From NCBI RefSeq assembly GCF_004115155.1, contig NZ_RDSM01000001.1:1550001-1614000 (forward strand): a DNA stretch of 64,000 nucleotides, read 5' to 3'. The notes under the pieces were generated by a model, which saw nothing but the letters and a program-made list of their open reading frames with translations, was not told the DNA's origin and ran no database searches. The translations under genes were made by a program, and so were the position numbers. Positions 27,479 to 36,980 of this stretch are shown piece by piece. The DNA comes from Granulicella sibirica. GTDB taxonomy: Bacteria; Acidobacteriota; Terriglobia; Terriglobales; Acidobacteriaceae. Numbering within the stretch: position 1 is the first letter of the stretch; each line of letters opens with the position of its first letter.

Positions 27479-28363
27479 TCAGTTTGTCTTGGTCTGCCTT
27501 CCGAGGTTGAGAAAGTACACGTCCTCGAGGCCGGAATCGACCGGAGTAAAGCCTTCACCCGGACTCGAGTCGGCATAGATCCTTACTTCATGCAGACCGC
27601 CAACGAGATGCGTCGAGATGACGTTGAGGCTCGCTTCGAGAGCACGAAGCTCCTCGTCGGTGGAGACCACCCTGCTCCAGATCTTCCCCTTCAACTCATA
27701 CAGCGCCTCAGCGGGAGAGCCCTCCAGAAGCAGCTCGCCGTTGGCGATGATGGCCATCCGGGGGCAGAGTTCGCGCACGTCCTCGACGATATGAGTCGAC
27801 AGGATGACCGTCACATTCGAGCCAATGGAACTCAGCAGATTGAGGAAGCGATTGCGCTCGGCAGGATCAAGACCTGCCGTAGGCTCGTCCACAATGATCA
27901 GCTTTGGGTTGGCAAGCAGAGCCTGCGCGATGCCAAAGCGCTGCTTCATGCCGCCGGAGTACGTGCTTAGTGCTTTCTTACGTGCATCCCAGAGATTCGT
28001 CTGGTTCAGCAGCGCATCCACCATCTGGTTACGTTCGGTCTTATTCGTAATCCCCTTCATCACAGCGAGATGCTGCAGCATATCCAGCGCCGACATCTTC
28101 GGGTAAACGCCGAACTCCTGCGGAAGATAGCCGAGCACCTTGCGGACCGCATCCTTTTCCTTCAACACGTCGAGGCTATCGAGAAAGATCGTGCCGGTGT
28201 CAGGGTCCTGTAGCGTGGCGACCGTGCGCATAAGGCTACTTTTCCCCGCACCGTTCGGCCCGAGCAGTCCGAACATCTGGTTGCCGATCGTCAGGGAGAG
28301 GTTACGCAAAGCCTTGACACCATTAGGGTAGGTCTTCGATAGTCCTTGAATCGTGAGTGCCAA
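27479..28363 (-). CDS. ABC transporter ATP-binding protein
   Basis: ATPase subunit of 294 residues for the adjacent permease/peptidase. Walker A is GPNGAGKSSLMR near residues 34-45, the Q-loop is LGYLPQEFGVYPKM, the signature is YSGGMKQRFGIA, and Walker B is LIIVDEPTAGLDPAERN, followed by the switch His in LSTHIVEDV. It belongs to the CcmA/NatA-type group that pairs with ABC-2 permeases. The C-terminal 70 residues form the usual regulatory extension. It is the first gene of a leftward two-gene unit, with 238 bases upstream to the nrdB stop. Confidence 0.93.
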   Translation of the reverse strand: MALTIQGLSKTYPNGVKALRNLSLTIGNQMFGLLGPNGAGKSSLMRTVATLQDPDTGTIFLDSLDVLKEKDAVRKVLGYLPQEFGVYPKMSALDMLQHLAVMKGITNKTERNQMVDALLNQTNLWDARKKALSTYSGGMKQRFGIAQALLANPKLIIVDEPTAGLDPAERNRFLNLLSSIGSNVTVILSTHIVEDVRELCPRMAIIANGELLLEGSPAEALYELKGKIWSRVVSTDEELRALEASLNVISTHLVGGLHEVRIYADSSPGEGFTPVDSGLEDVYFLNLGRQTKTN

Positions 28364-28601
28364 AGGTTAGATCCTCCGATACTGCCCAGTTCAACTTTCC
28401 CGCGTAGGCGCACTTTATCACGGCGAACGGCCTGAAAGAGCAACGTTCTGCGCGACAGCAAAGTGCGGAACCAGCATCGACGGTGTCCATCGGCCTTCAC
28501 CCCGTTGTACCGAGCGTCACGGCGGCTATCCGCCAGGCGGAAGCCCTGAAACCATGAGAACCTCGTCCGCAGAGTCTCCTCTCATAAACGTGGCTTAGAC
28601 C

Positions 28602-29750
28602 CTAGTCCCAACCAAGCGAACCGCCGGTCTGGTATTCGATCACTCGCGTCTCAAAGAAGTTCTTCTCCTTCTTGAGATCCATGGCCTCGCTCATCCACGG
28701 GAACGGATTCTCCGTCTTGGCAAACACCGGAGCGAGCCCAATCTGTGCACATCGACGGTTCGCAATGAAGTGCATGTATTGCTCGCAAAGCACTGCACTC
28801 AGACCGAGGAATCCATTCGGCATCGTGTCGCGCCCGTAAGCCGCTTCAAGCTCCGCCGCCGAACGAAGCATGCCACTTACCTCATCCTGGAATTCACTGC
28901 TCCACAGCCCCGGATTCTCAGCCTTGATCTGGTTGATGACATCGATCCCGAAGTTCAGATGAATGCTTTCATCACGCAAAATGTATTGATACTGCTCGGC
29001 AATTCCAACCATCTTGTTGCGCCGTCCGAGCGACAGGATCTGTGCAAAGCCCGTATAAAACCACATACCTTCGAACACCACATAGAAAGCAATCAGGTCA
29101 CGCAGAAAATCTCTGTCCTTCACCGCCGTCCCCGTACTGAACGCAGCGTCCGCTAGGGATTGCGTGTACTTCATCGCCCACGCAGCCTTCTCCGTAATCG
29201 ACGGAACCTCACGGTACATGTTGAACAACTCGCCTTCGTTCAATCCGAGGCTCTCGACGATGTACTGGAACGTGTGCGTATGCACCGCCTCTTCAAATGC
29301 CTGCCGAAGCAGATACTGCCGGCATTCAGGATTCGTCAGATGCCTGTAGATTGCGAGCACTATGTTATTCGCAACTAATGACTCCGAAGCAGCAAAGAAG
29401 CCAAGGTTCCGCTTGATCGCGCGCCGCTCATCGGGGGTAAGTCCGTTCGGACTCTTCCAGAGAGCGATATCCGCCTGCATCGAAACCTCGGTGGGCATCC
29501 AGTGGTTATTGCAGCCCGAGAGGTACTTCTCCCAGGCCCACTTATACTTCAACGGAAGAAGCTGGTTCACATCGGCGCGACAGTTGATCATTGCCTTATC
29601 ATCGACGCGAACCCGCGTTCCATTGCGATCGATAGCCGTCTCACTTATAGGCGCAACATAAGACTCAAGGCCGACGACTGGCTTCTCTGCAACTGCCGGC
29701 ATTACACTTATCTTCTCTACTTCGACTTCTTCGTCAGACCAGGTCAACAT
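28602..29750 (-). CDS. nrdB: Ribonucleotide reductase beta subunit, class Ic (Phe in place of radical Tyr)
   Basis: Small subunit (382 residues) that carries the dinuclear metal cofactor and generates the oxidant for NrdA. Metal ligands can be traced as E123 (FFAASESLV), E154 and H157 ([10 protein letters not shown]), a Glu in [10 protein letters not shown] and the pair in [10 protein letters not shown]. Seven residues after E154, where E. coli has radical Tyr122, this protein has Phe161. The first ligand is Glu rather than Asp. Both features are those of the Chlamydia trachomatis class Ic enzyme, which uses a Mn(IV)/Fe(III) cofactor instead of a tyrosyl radical; much of the surrounding sequence resembles it as well ([17 protein letters not shown], then [13 protein letters not shown]). 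It follows nrdA by 17 bases and shares its B12-controlled leader. Confidence 0.95.
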   Translation of the reverse strand: MLTWSDEEVEVEKISVMPAVAEKPVVGLESYVAPISETAIDRNGTRVRVDDKAMINCRADVNQLLPLKYKWAWEKYLSGCNNHWMPTEVSMQADIALWKSPNGLTPDERRAIKRNLGFFAASESLVANNIVLAIYRHLTNPECRQYLLRQAFEEAVHTHTFQYIVESLGLNEGELFNMYREVPSITEKAAWAMKYTQSLADAAFSTGTAVKDRDFLRDLIAFYVVFEGMWFYTGFAQILSLGRRNKMVGIAEQYQYILRDESIHLNFGIDVINQIKAENPGLWSSEFQDEVSGMLRSAAELEAAYGRDTMPNGFLGLSAVLCEQYMHFIANRRCAQIGLAPVFAKTENPFPWMSEAMDLKKEKNFFETRVIEYQTGGSLGWD

Positions 29751-29767
29751 CGTAACTCCTTCTCTGC

Positions 29768-32626
29768 CTACTGGCAGGCCTCGCAGGTTGGGTCGGACAT
29801 ATCGCAGACAACACCAGCCGGTGCGGTTGTCACGGCAACGGCGTTCAGCTTGCCATCTGTCCGCTTCACCGTCGATTTCTCAACATGCGTTGCCGAACGC
29901 GAGCGCAGATAGTAGGTAGTCTTCAACCCTGCGTGCCACGCCTCACGATAAAGAGCATCGAGCTTCCGTCCGCTCGGCTGATCGATATACAGGTTCAGAG
30001 ACTGCGCCTGGTCGATCCACTTCTGCCGGCAGGCTGCGGCCTGGATCAGCCACGTAGCTTCCACTTCGAACGAAGTGGCGTAAAGCCGCTTCAGTTCTTC
30101 CGGCACACGGTCAATCGACCCAAGCGAACCATCGAAGTACTTCAGGTCGGAGATCATGACTTCGTCCCACAGCCCAAGCCCCTTCAGGTCGTTTACCAGG
30201 GAAGCGTTCACGACCGTGAAGTCTCCGCTCATATTCGATTTCACGAAGAGGTTCTGATAAGTGGGCTCGATCGACTGGGTTACTCCGCAGATATTCGAGA
30301 TAGTAGCCGTCGGCGCAATGGCAAGTGTGTTGGAGTTACGCATGCCGCTCTTCTGCACCCTGACGCGCAACGCTCCCCAGTCCAGCGTCGACGTTTGGGT
30401 CATCGTCATCGTATGATCCCGATGCTCCTGCAGCAGTTTCACGGAGTCGATAGGCAGGATGCCCTTTGACCACAGCGACCCGTCGAAGCTCGCATATCGT
30501 CCCCGTTCCTCAGCCAGATCGACCGAGGCCGAGATCGCCTCATAGCTGATGCACTCCATGCTCTCGTCCGCAAAGCGAACCGCCTCCGAGGAGGCAAACG
30601 GAATGCGCTGCTGATAGAGCGCGTCCTGATAACCCATAATGCCAAGGCCCACAGGCCGGTGCCGCAGGTTGGACGCGCGCGCCTCGGGTACCGTATAGAA
30701 GTTGATGTCGATCACGTTGTCGAGCATCCGCATCGCGGTACGAACCGTGCGCCGTAGCCGCGCCCGATCCAGTCCACCCTCCGTCATGTGGTTTGCAAGG
30801 TTGATCGAGCCGAGATTGCACACGGCAATCTCTTGCGCCGAAGTATTCAGCGTGATCTCCGTGCATAAGTTCGATGAATGCACCACACCCGCATGCTGTT
30901 GTGGCGAGCGAAGATTGCACGGGTCCTTGAAGGTGATCCACGGATGCCCGGTCTCGAAGATCATCGTAAGCATCTTTCGCCAAAGCTCTACTGCCTTCAC
31001 CGTACGCATCACCCGAACTTCGCCACGCGCGGCCTTCGTCTCGTAGTGCGCATAGCGTTCCGCGAACGCCCGCCCGTAAAGGTCATGTAGGTCCGGCACC
31101 TCATCGGGAGAGAAGAGCGTCCACGTGCCATCCTCCTCGACCCGTTGCATGAAGAGGTCCGGCACCCAGTTCGCCGTATTCATATCGTGCGTGCGCCGGC
31201 GGTCGTCACCGGTGTTCTTGCGCAGATCGAGGAACTCCTCGATATCGATGTGCCACGTCTCGAGATAGCCGCAGACCGCGCCTTTGCGCTTGCCTCCCTG
31301 GTTCACAGCAATCGCGGTGTCGTTCGCCACCTTCAGGAAAGGAACGAGCCCCTGCGACTGACCGTTCGTGCCCTTGATATGCGAACCAAGGCCACGCACG
31401 CTGCTCCAGTCGTTGCCCAGTCCGCCCGCATACTTCGACAGCAGCGCATTATCCTTCACCGCCTTGAAGATGCCCGCAAGGTCATCCTCGATCGTCGTGA
31501 GAAAGCACGACGAAAGTTGCGGACGCAGCGTCCCACAATTGAACAGTGTCGGTGTCGAGCACATAAAGTCGAAGCTCGAGAGCAACTGGTAGAACTCGAT
31601 GGCCTTCGCCTCGCGGTCGATCTCGCGAATCGCCAGTCCCATCGCTACCCGCATAAAGAACGCCTGCGGAAGCTCGAACCGAACACCGCCCTCATGCAGG
31701 AAGTAGCGGTCATACAAAGTTTGCAATCCGAGGAACTGGAAGTTGCCATCTCGGCTCGCGTCGAGCGCCGCCGCCACCCGCGACAGATCGAAAAGCCCAA
31801 GCTCCTTATCGAGAATGTCCAGCAAGATCGCCTTCCGGATATACGCCGGGAAGTAAGTGGCGTAATCGATCGTGACACTCTGCCTCATGGGAGTGACAGC
31901 CTCCGGCAGGACGAAACCCAGCGCCTCGTCGCGCAGAATGTTGATCAGCAACCTCGCACTCACGAACGCATAGTTCGGCTCCTGCTCCACCAGGGAACGC
32001 GCCGACATCGTCTGGGCAAGTCCGACCTCATGCTCCAGGATACCGTCGTACAGGTTGCGCCGAACCTCTGACATCACGGCGTCGGCGCTCACTCCGTCAA
32101 GCCCATGGCATGCCATCTCGACCTCGCGCTGCAGCCGCACCTCATCGAGAGGAACCGTCTCTCCGCTCGCCAGCCTGACCTTGAGCGCTGGAACGGACTG
32201 AATCACCACCTGGGCGCGCACCCGCCGCTGTTCCGCCCGTTCCGCGCGATAGAGCACGTAGGCTCGCGCGACCTTGTGCTCCCCTGACCGCATCAGGGCA
32301 AGCTCCACCTGGTCCTGGATGTCCTCGATGTGCAGCGCGCGCGCCTTGTCCGCCCGGCGGCTCAGCGCTACCACAATCTGTGTGGTCAGCTCCCGCACGG
32401 CGTCATGGATGCGTCGCGATCCGGTCGCCGTCGTACCCTCGACCGCGATAAAGGCCTTGGTGATGGCATTCGAGATCTTGCTCTCGTCGAACGCAGAAAG
32501 CGAGCCATTGCGGCGGATGACCTGAAAACCCGAGAAATCAGCGACGCTGCCGCCGCTGGTTCCGGAGAGAAAGGACGTGGGGATCTGAAGCGAGGAATCA
32601 AGATGAGGAAGTGCATTGGTGGCCAT
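29768..32626 (-). CDS. nrdA: Ribonucleotide reductase alpha subunit
   Basis: Catalytic subunit (952 residues) reducing ribonucleoside diphosphates. The N-terminus carries two ATP-cone-like modules: residues about 33-135 ([16 protein letters not shown]) and about 150-245 ([19 protein letters not shown]). The extended N-terminus is common in partners of class Ic NrdB. The (beta/alpha)10 barrel shows the redox Cys in [10 protein letters not shown], the active-site Asn-Cys-Glu in [11 protein letters not shown] and the second redox Cys in VCNLGSINL. The C-terminal tail ends in CEAC plus Gln, the pair that re-reduces the active site. The start is ATG with AAGGAG eight bases upstream. A cobalamin riboswitch precedes it. 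Confidence 0.95.
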   Translation of the reverse strand: MATNALPHLDSSLQIPTSFLSGTSGGSVADFSGFQVIRRNGSLSAFDESKISNAITKAFIAVEGTTATGSRRIHDAVRELTTQIVVALSRRADKARALHIEDIQDQVELALMRSGEHKVARAYVLYRAERAEQRRVRAQVVIQSVPALKVRLASGETVPLDEVRLQREVEMACHGLDGVSADAVMSEVRRNLYDGILEHEVGLAQTMSARSLVEQEPNYAFVSARLLINILRDEALGFVLPEAVTPMRQSVTIDYATYFPAYIRKAILLDILDKELGLFDLSRVAAALDASRDGNFQFLGLQTLYDRYFLHEGGVRFELPQAFFMRVAMGLAIREIDREAKAIEFYQLLSSFDFMCSTPTLFNCGTLRPQLSSCFLTTIEDDLAGIFKAVKDNALLSKYAGGLGNDWSSVRGLGSHIKGTNGQSQGLVPFLKVANDTAIAVNQGGKRKGAVCGYLETWHIDIEEFLDLRKNTGDDRRRTHDMNTANWVPDLFMQRVEEDGTWTLFSPDEVPDLHDLYGRAFAERYAHYETKAARGEVRVMRTVKAVELWRKMLTMIFETGHPWITFKDPCNLRSPQQHAGVVHSSNLCTEITLNTSAQEIAVCNLGSINLANHMTEGGLDRARLRRTVRTAMRMLDNVIDINFYTVPEARASNLRHRPVGLGIMGYQDALYQQRIPFASSEAVRFADESMECISYEAISASVDLAEERGRYASFDGSLWSKGILPIDSVKLLQEHRDHTMTMTQTSTLDWGALRVRVQKSGMRNSNTLAIAPTATISNICGVTQSIEPTYQNLFVKSNMSGDFTVVNASLVNDLKGLGLWDEVMISDLKYFDGSLGSIDRVPEELKRLYATSFEVEATWLIQAAACRQKWIDQAQSLNLYIDQPSGRKLDALYREAWHAGLKTTYYLRSRSATHVEKSTVKRTDGKLNAVAVTTAPAGVVCDMSDPTCEACQ

Positions 32627-32670
32627 GGACCGTCTCCTTGCCTCAAAGGGTTGCGAGGAAACAGGAGAAG

Positions 32671-32732
32671 CGTTCCAGCACGGAGAGCTGCCGCGGAACG
32701 AGTCACTGCCACCTCGCCTCCCCTCGGAGGCG
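32671..32732 (-). promoter_or_regulatory. Two hairpins between the cobalamin riboswitch and nrdA
   Basis: Read on the minus strand, a hairpin at 32732-32715 (CGCCTCC, loop GAGG, GGAGGCG) is followed by a second at 32700-32671 (CGTTCC paired with GGAACG, inner GCAGC region). The second is followed only by a pyrimidine-rich run without a long T tract. They are the likely expression platform of the riboswitch, but whether control is by termination or ribosome access cannot be settled by eye. Confidence 0.4.
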
Positions 32733-32746
32733 CCAGCGAATATTTC

Positions 32747-32906
32747 TATGGCAGGTCTTCGGACTCTGCAGGTTCTGACCTACTTGCCGGACTTCCCAGG
32801 TTTGCACCCAGTGTCATCGTGGCGTTCGTACCTGCTTACCGCTGCGGGGCAGTTCCGGACTCTCACCGGATTCCCTTTTCATCTCCGGACTCACATCCGG
32901 GGAACC
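32747..32906 (-). promoter_or_regulatory. Cobalamin (adenosylcobalamin/B12) riboswitch upstream of nrdAB
   Basis: On the minus strand the leader contains the conserved riboswitch core in order: GGGAATCCGGTGAGAGTCC near 32873-32855, then GGAACTGCCCCGCAGCGGTA at about 32854-32835 (the B12 box region), a variable peripheral part, and the closing AGTCCGAAGACCTGCC at 32765-32750. These match the cobalamin riboswitch consensus closely. The leader ends about 120 bases before the nrdA ATG. Cobalamin riboswitches normally switch genes off when the vitamin is plentiful. The nearest established parallel is Streptomyces coelicolor, where one represses a class Ia reductase while a B12-dependent class II enzyme takes over. 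Confidence 0.93.
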
Positions 32907-33213
32907 ATGGAATGAACATCACTATATAGGCGTCCTGCGCTCTCCGCTACTAGATGTTGTGGATATCTGGACGGACCGCTCGAACCAGCCGAAATTCCAC
33001 CAGTCCGTTTTGCGGCCGCACACGCTTGACAAATGCAGCCTCCAAATCACCCCAGGGAGTCCCCACCACACCGCTTACCGCAAAAAAACATGTCGCAAAT
33101 CAGTTTTAGCCAGTAAAGACGCGCCCTCCACCACGTTTTCTACCGGCCCGCTAACCGCATTTACCGCACAACCCCCCACATCCTACCGTACAAAAGCGGC
33201 ATACTTGAGCACA
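32907..33213. other. Divergent promoter region between nrdAB and the NagX-like gene
   Basis: No gene is supported here; an open frame leading into the next gene from 32959 has non-family sequence and is rejected. At 32918-32930 the sequence ATCACTATATAGG resembles the left half of an NrdR box (ACACTATATATAGTGT), and on the minus strand TATAGT there could be a -10 element for nrdA. No convincing -35 was found. Confidence 0.35.
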
Positions 33214-34401
33214 ATGCAGCCCTCCAGCCAGACCACAAACAGAGTCGCCTCGATCGACATCTTCCGCGGCATCACGATGATCGTCATGATCTTCGTCAAC
33301 GAGCTCGCCGAAGTGAAACACCTCCCGTACTGGACCTATCACGCCCCCGGCCGCCTCGACTACATGACCTACGTGGACATGGTTTTCCCCTTCTTTTTGT
33401 TCATCATAGGGATGTCCATGCCCCTCTCGGTCCGGGCGCGCCTCAAGCAGAACCCATCGATGCCCGCCCTATGGCTCCACATCTTCCTCCGCTCCCTTGG
33501 CCTCGTCGTCATCGGCCTTGTCCTGGCAAACGCCGACCAGGCCGGCCCAATGCTCCTCCCTGGAAGCGTCTGGGCCCTCATCGCCCTACTCGGCGCCATG
33601 CTCTACCTCAATGTCTACTCAAGTACCTCAAAATCAAAGACTTGGCTCCGCCTGCTCGGCCTCGCGCTCGTCGTCATCATGTACGCCATGTTCCGCCGCA
33701 CAACCCCCAGCGGTGGAATCGGCTGGATCAACTTCTCTTACCCCGAAATCCTTGGATTGATTGGCTTTAGCTACTTCGCCACATCCCTGCTCTACGTCCC
33801 GACCCGCCGCGCTATCTGGGCGCCTGGCGCCTGGTTTGTCCTACTCGTAGCCCTGAACTCCCTCTGCTCCGCCCACATCCTCAACATCTTCAACCACATA
33901 CCTCTCTACGTCTGGCCCTTCGGCAACTTCTCCATGCCCCTGAATATTATGGCCGGCATCCTCACCTCCACCATCTTCTTAGGCCCCCAATGGCCCGAGA
34001 ACCGCAAGAAAATCGCATACTCCATCTCTTTCGCCCTCATCTGCCTGGTCTCCGCTTACCTACTCACCCCCCTCGGAGTCTCGAAAATCCGAGCCACCCC
34101 CACCTGGTGCCTCTATAGCACCGCAGCCAGCGTCCTCTGCTTCACCATGCTCTATTGGGTCTGTGACATGCAGAAGAAGACCGGATGGGCCTTTTTCATC
34201 AAACCCGCCGGCTCAAACGCCCTCCTAACCTACCTCCTGCCCGATCTGTGGTTCTTTCTCTTCTCCGCTTTAGGGATCACTTACCTCGGCACCCACATGA
34301 ACTTCGGTTTACCTGGTGTTCTTAAAGCGATGTTGTTCACCATGCTCATGGTCGCAATCTCTTCAGTACTCACGAAAGCGAAGGTGCGCCTGCAACTGTG
34401 A
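33214..34401 (+). CDS. NagX-like / heparan-alpha-glucosaminide N-acetyltransferase-like membrane protein (DUF5009)
   Basis: Integral membrane protein of 395 residues with about eleven hydrophobic segments, starting at ATG 33214. The N-terminal signature RVASIDIFRGITMIVMIFVN and the following FFLFIIGMSMPLSVRARLKQ are typical of the HGSNAT/NagX-like (DUF5009, acyltransferase) family. In other bacteria NagX genes lie in N-acetylglucosamine utilisation loci, though the bacterial activity is not well established. A sugar porter, ROK kinase and SIS-domain gene lie downstream, which supports a role in amino-sugar or glycoside use. The upstream in-frame extension to 32959 is low-complexity and unlikely to be translated. 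Confidence 0.8.
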   Translation: MQPSSQTTNRVASIDIFRGITMIVMIFVNELAEVKHLPYWTYHAPGRLDYMTYVDMVFPFFLFIIGMSMPLSVRARLKQNPSMPALWLHIFLRSLGLVVIGLVLANADQAGPMLLPGSVWALIALLGAMLYLNVYSSTSKSKTWLRLLGLALVVIMYAMFRRTTPSGGIGWINFSYPEILGLIGFSYFATSLLYVPTRRAIWAPGAWFVLLVALNSLCSAHILNIFNHIPLYVWPFGNFSMPLNIMAGILTSTIFLGPQWPENRKKIAYSISFALICLVSAYLLTPLGVSKIRATPTWCLYSTAASVLCFTMLYWVCDMQKKTGWAFFIKPAGSNALLTYLLPDLWFFLFSALGITYLGTHMNFGLPGVLKAMLFTMLMVAISSVLTKAKVRLQL

Positions 34402-34509
34402 AGTTGCGAACTGAACAAAGTTGTTGCGCGGGAAAGCTGCTTGGTGTTTCCTTATGAAACATTACTAAGTGCGCATTCGACAGCAGCGAAGACCCTATGA
34501 GGTGAAGTC

Positions 34510-35886
34510 TTGCAGGAAATGGAACCCGCGGTACGGTCGAGGGTGAAGCGTGGTTTCCTCTGGCGAGTCTCGCTGATAGCTGGACTCGGCGGACTCCTGT
34601 ATGGCTTCGATATGGGCATCATCGCGGCTGCGCTCATCTATGTGCGCTCCACCTTCGCACTCTCAACACAGATGGAAGAGGCTGTCGTCAGCGTCGTGCT
34701 GGTTGGGGCAATGCTTGGCGCGATTAGTGGAGGGATGATCGCCGACCGCATCGGACGCCGCGCTACGCTTGTGTGCGGAGGCGCGATCTTCGTTCTGGGC
34801 TCGGTTCTCGCGCCGTGGTCGCCCAACGTAGGTGCGCTGATCTTTGCGCGCGGCCTGCTCGGCATTGCAATCGGCTTTACGTCAGTGACCGCTCCCGTTT
34901 ATGTATCCGAGCTTGCGCCTCCGCAATCGCGCGGCATGCTGATCGGACTCTATCAGTTCGCCCTCACGCTCGGGATTGCGCTTGCGGACCTGACAGGATA
35001 CTGGCTCGCAGGTCAGCATGCGTGGAGACTCATGTTCGGCATCGGGGCGGTGCCGGCAGTCTTCTTCTTGCTGATGGTCATGACAGTTCCAGAAAGTCCA
35101 CGCTGGCTGTACGCACAGAACCGGATAGACGAAGCGGAAGCCGTGTTGAAGACGTATACGGATCAGGCCGGAGCGTTGCTTCTTCTCGAAGATATTCGCG
35201 TAAGCCTGCTGACCACGATGGAGCGGCGTTGGAGTGTCCTGTGGAGTCCCGCGGTACGCGGGTCTTTGCTCACTGCCGTCGGGTTCACCGTGCTGCAGCA
35301 GGTCACCGGGATCAACACGATCATCTACTATGGACCGCGAATCTTCTCGCTTGCTGGTATCGCGTCTGACAAGAGCGCTATCTTTGCCACTTTCCTCGTC
35401 GCCATCATGAACGTGCTCGCAACTGTGATTGCGCTTGTCCTGGTAGACCGCGTGGGACGGAAGCCTCTGCTCTACGTAGGCGTCGGAGGCATGACCATCT
35501 CGCTCTTTGTGCTGTCCTACGCGTTCCACAACGAAGCTAATCTTGCATCATCGCTCGGGCTTGTTGCGACCGCTTGCCTGATGGTGTACATCACATGCTT
35601 CGCGTTCAGCATGGGACCTATCGCGTGGATCTTAGCCTCCGAGGTATTTCCCTTGCGTGTTCGTGGACGAGGCATAGCCGCTGCCTCACTCGGCTCAGGG
35701 ATCTCGAATTTTATCGTGTCACTTACGTTTCTATCGCTCATCAACGCAGCCGGGAACGCGATGACCTTCGCGATCTACGGTGTCTTCTGCATCCTTACTC
35801 TGGTCTTCGTTCGGTTTGTAGTGCCCGAGACAAAGGGGAGGGAGTTGGAGAGCATCAGTTCCAAACCTGCGGCGGTCGCTCCGTAG
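34510..35886 (+). CDS. MFS sugar porter (galactose/xylose/glucose permease type)
   Basis: Twelve-segment major facilitator of the sugar porter family, 458 residues, importing a hexose, pentose or amino sugar with protons. Family signatures are GGLLYGFDMGIIAAAL in helix 1, DRIGRRATL in loop 2-3, PESPRWLYAQNR after helix 6, DRVGRKPLLYVG in loop 8-9 and PETKGRELE after helix 12. The TTG at 34510 is preceded by GAGGTGA at suitable spacing; the ATG at 34519 is also possible but has poorer spacing. The ROK kinase gene follows 46 bases later, forming a transport-phosphorylation pair. Confidence 0.93.
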   Translation: MQEMEPAVRSRVKRGFLWRVSLIAGLGGLLYGFDMGIIAAALIYVRSTFALSTQMEEAVVSVVLVGAMLGAISGGMIADRIGRRATLVCGGAIFVLGSVLAPWSPNVGALIFARGLLGIAIGFTSVTAPVYVSELAPPQSRGMLIGLYQFALTLGIALADLTGYWLAGQHAWRLMFGIGAVPAVFFLLMVMTVPESPRWLYAQNRIDEAEAVLKTYTDQAGALLLLEDIRVSLLTTMERRWSVLWSPAVRGSLLTAVGFTVLQQVTGINTIIYYGPRIFSLAGIASDKSAIFATFLVAIMNVLATVIALVLVDRVGRKPLLYVGVGGMTISLFVLSYAFHNEANLASSLGLVATACLMVYITCFAFSMGPIAWILASEVFPLRVRGRGIAAASLGSGISNFIVSLTFLSLINAAGNAMTFAIYGVFCILTLVFVRFVVPETKGRELESISSKPAAVAP

Positions 35887-35932
35887 GATCAGATCATATT
35901 CTGGGATCTCGCATCCCAGGGAAAATGCATAC

Positions 35933-36946
35933 ATGCTATGGCTGTTGGATCACAGGTTGGATAACAAGTTGAGACGTTCAGCGGATGGAATCGACAAGGG
36001 CTATGTGGTCGGGGTTGACCTCGGTGGAACGAATCTACGCCTTGCCCTCGCCGACGGACATGGCGAGGTCCTGGCGAGGTGGTCTACCCGCACCGTTGGG
36101 ATCAAGGCCCCAGATGAGATCGTCAAATTGATATCTGCGGGCGTCGATGGGCTGGCGGCGCAGACAGGTCTGGGACGACATGACCTGCTTGCGGTTGGAG
36201 TGGGCGCACCGGGCGTTACAAATGCAGAGACCGGGGTCGTCATTGCTACGTCGTATCTCATGGGTTGGCGCGATGTTCCCTTGCGCGCGCTTCTTGAGTC
36301 GGCCCTTGGTCTTCCCGTCTCGGTTGATAACGATGTCAATGTCGCAGCTCTAGGAGAGAGCCGGACAGGTTTGGCCAGGGATATTCGAGACTTTGTTTTT
36401 CTCGCGATTGGGAGCGGAGTCGGTGCCGGCATTGTGCTAAATGGCCGCATATTCCAAGGGGCGGGATGGACCGCGGGAGAGATCGGCTACATGCTTCTAC
36501 CTGGTCTACCAGAAGAAGCGATTGAACGCGGCAGGCCCGGGGCACTGGAAGGTTTCGTTGGCGGCGAGGGTATACGTGCTCGCTGGAAATCACTTTGGGA
36601 TGAGACGAAGACTACGCTTCCCATGGATATCACGGCGACGGAAATCTTCGATCATGCATCGGCAGGGGAGACGCTCGCCGATGCGGTGCTTTATGATTCA
36701 GCACGCACGCTAGCCTACGCGATCTATAACATGGCGCTGATTTTGAATTGCCCACTCTTCGTTCTCGGTGGAGGTGTCGGCATGCACCCCGCCCTTTGCG
36801 CTAGGACGCGGAAGATTCTTGAGGCGCGTGGGACGCGGGCTGTTCCGAAGCTCGTCATCAGCGCACTGGGTGAAGAGGCACAGTTGATAGGAGCCATTCG
36901 TCTTGCGATGGATACGGCGATCGCGCATGGGGCTGTTCGACTCTAA
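35933..36946 (+). CDS. ROK-family sugar kinase lacking the usual zinc motif
   Basis: Actin-fold sugar kinase (337 residues), a glucokinase or N-acetyl-amino-sugar kinase by context. The phosphate-1 loop is VGVDLGGTNLRLAL, the catalytic Asp region is VSVDNDVNVAALGE and the adenosine loop is FVLGGGVGM. ROK proteins normally have GEIGH and a Cys-x-Cys-Gly-x2-Gly-Cys cluster that bind zinc and shape the sugar site. Here the segment reads GEIGYMLLPG and no cysteine cluster follows, so the protein is probably zinc-free. The ATG at 35933 is a guess; the domain begins near residue 23, and a later start is possible. The SIS gene follows 34 bases downstream. Confidence 0.85.
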   Translation: MLWLLDHRLDNKLRRSADGIDKGYVVGVDLGGTNLRLALADGHGEVLARWSTRTVGIKAPDEIVKLISAGVDGLAAQTGLGRHDLLAVGVGAPGVTNAETGVVIATSYLMGWRDVPLRALLESALGLPVSVDNDVNVAALGESRTGLARDIRDFVFLAIGSGVGAGIVLNGRIFQGAGWTAGEIGYMLLPGLPEEAIERGRPGALEGFVGGEGIRARWKSLWDETKTTLPMDITATEIFDHASAGETLADAVLYDSARTLAYAIYNMALILNCPLFVLGGGVGMHPALCARTRKILEARGTRAVPKLVISALGEEAQLIGAIRLAMDTAIAHGAVRL

Positions 36947-36980
36947 CTGTATTGGGCAGTTATGTGGCAAGGAAGATGAG

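Noticed and set aside
32959..33213. An 85-residue N-terminal extension of the NagX-like protein
   Set aside because: Low-complexity sequence unlike the family, lying in a divergent promoter region; the family signature starts right after ATG 33214.
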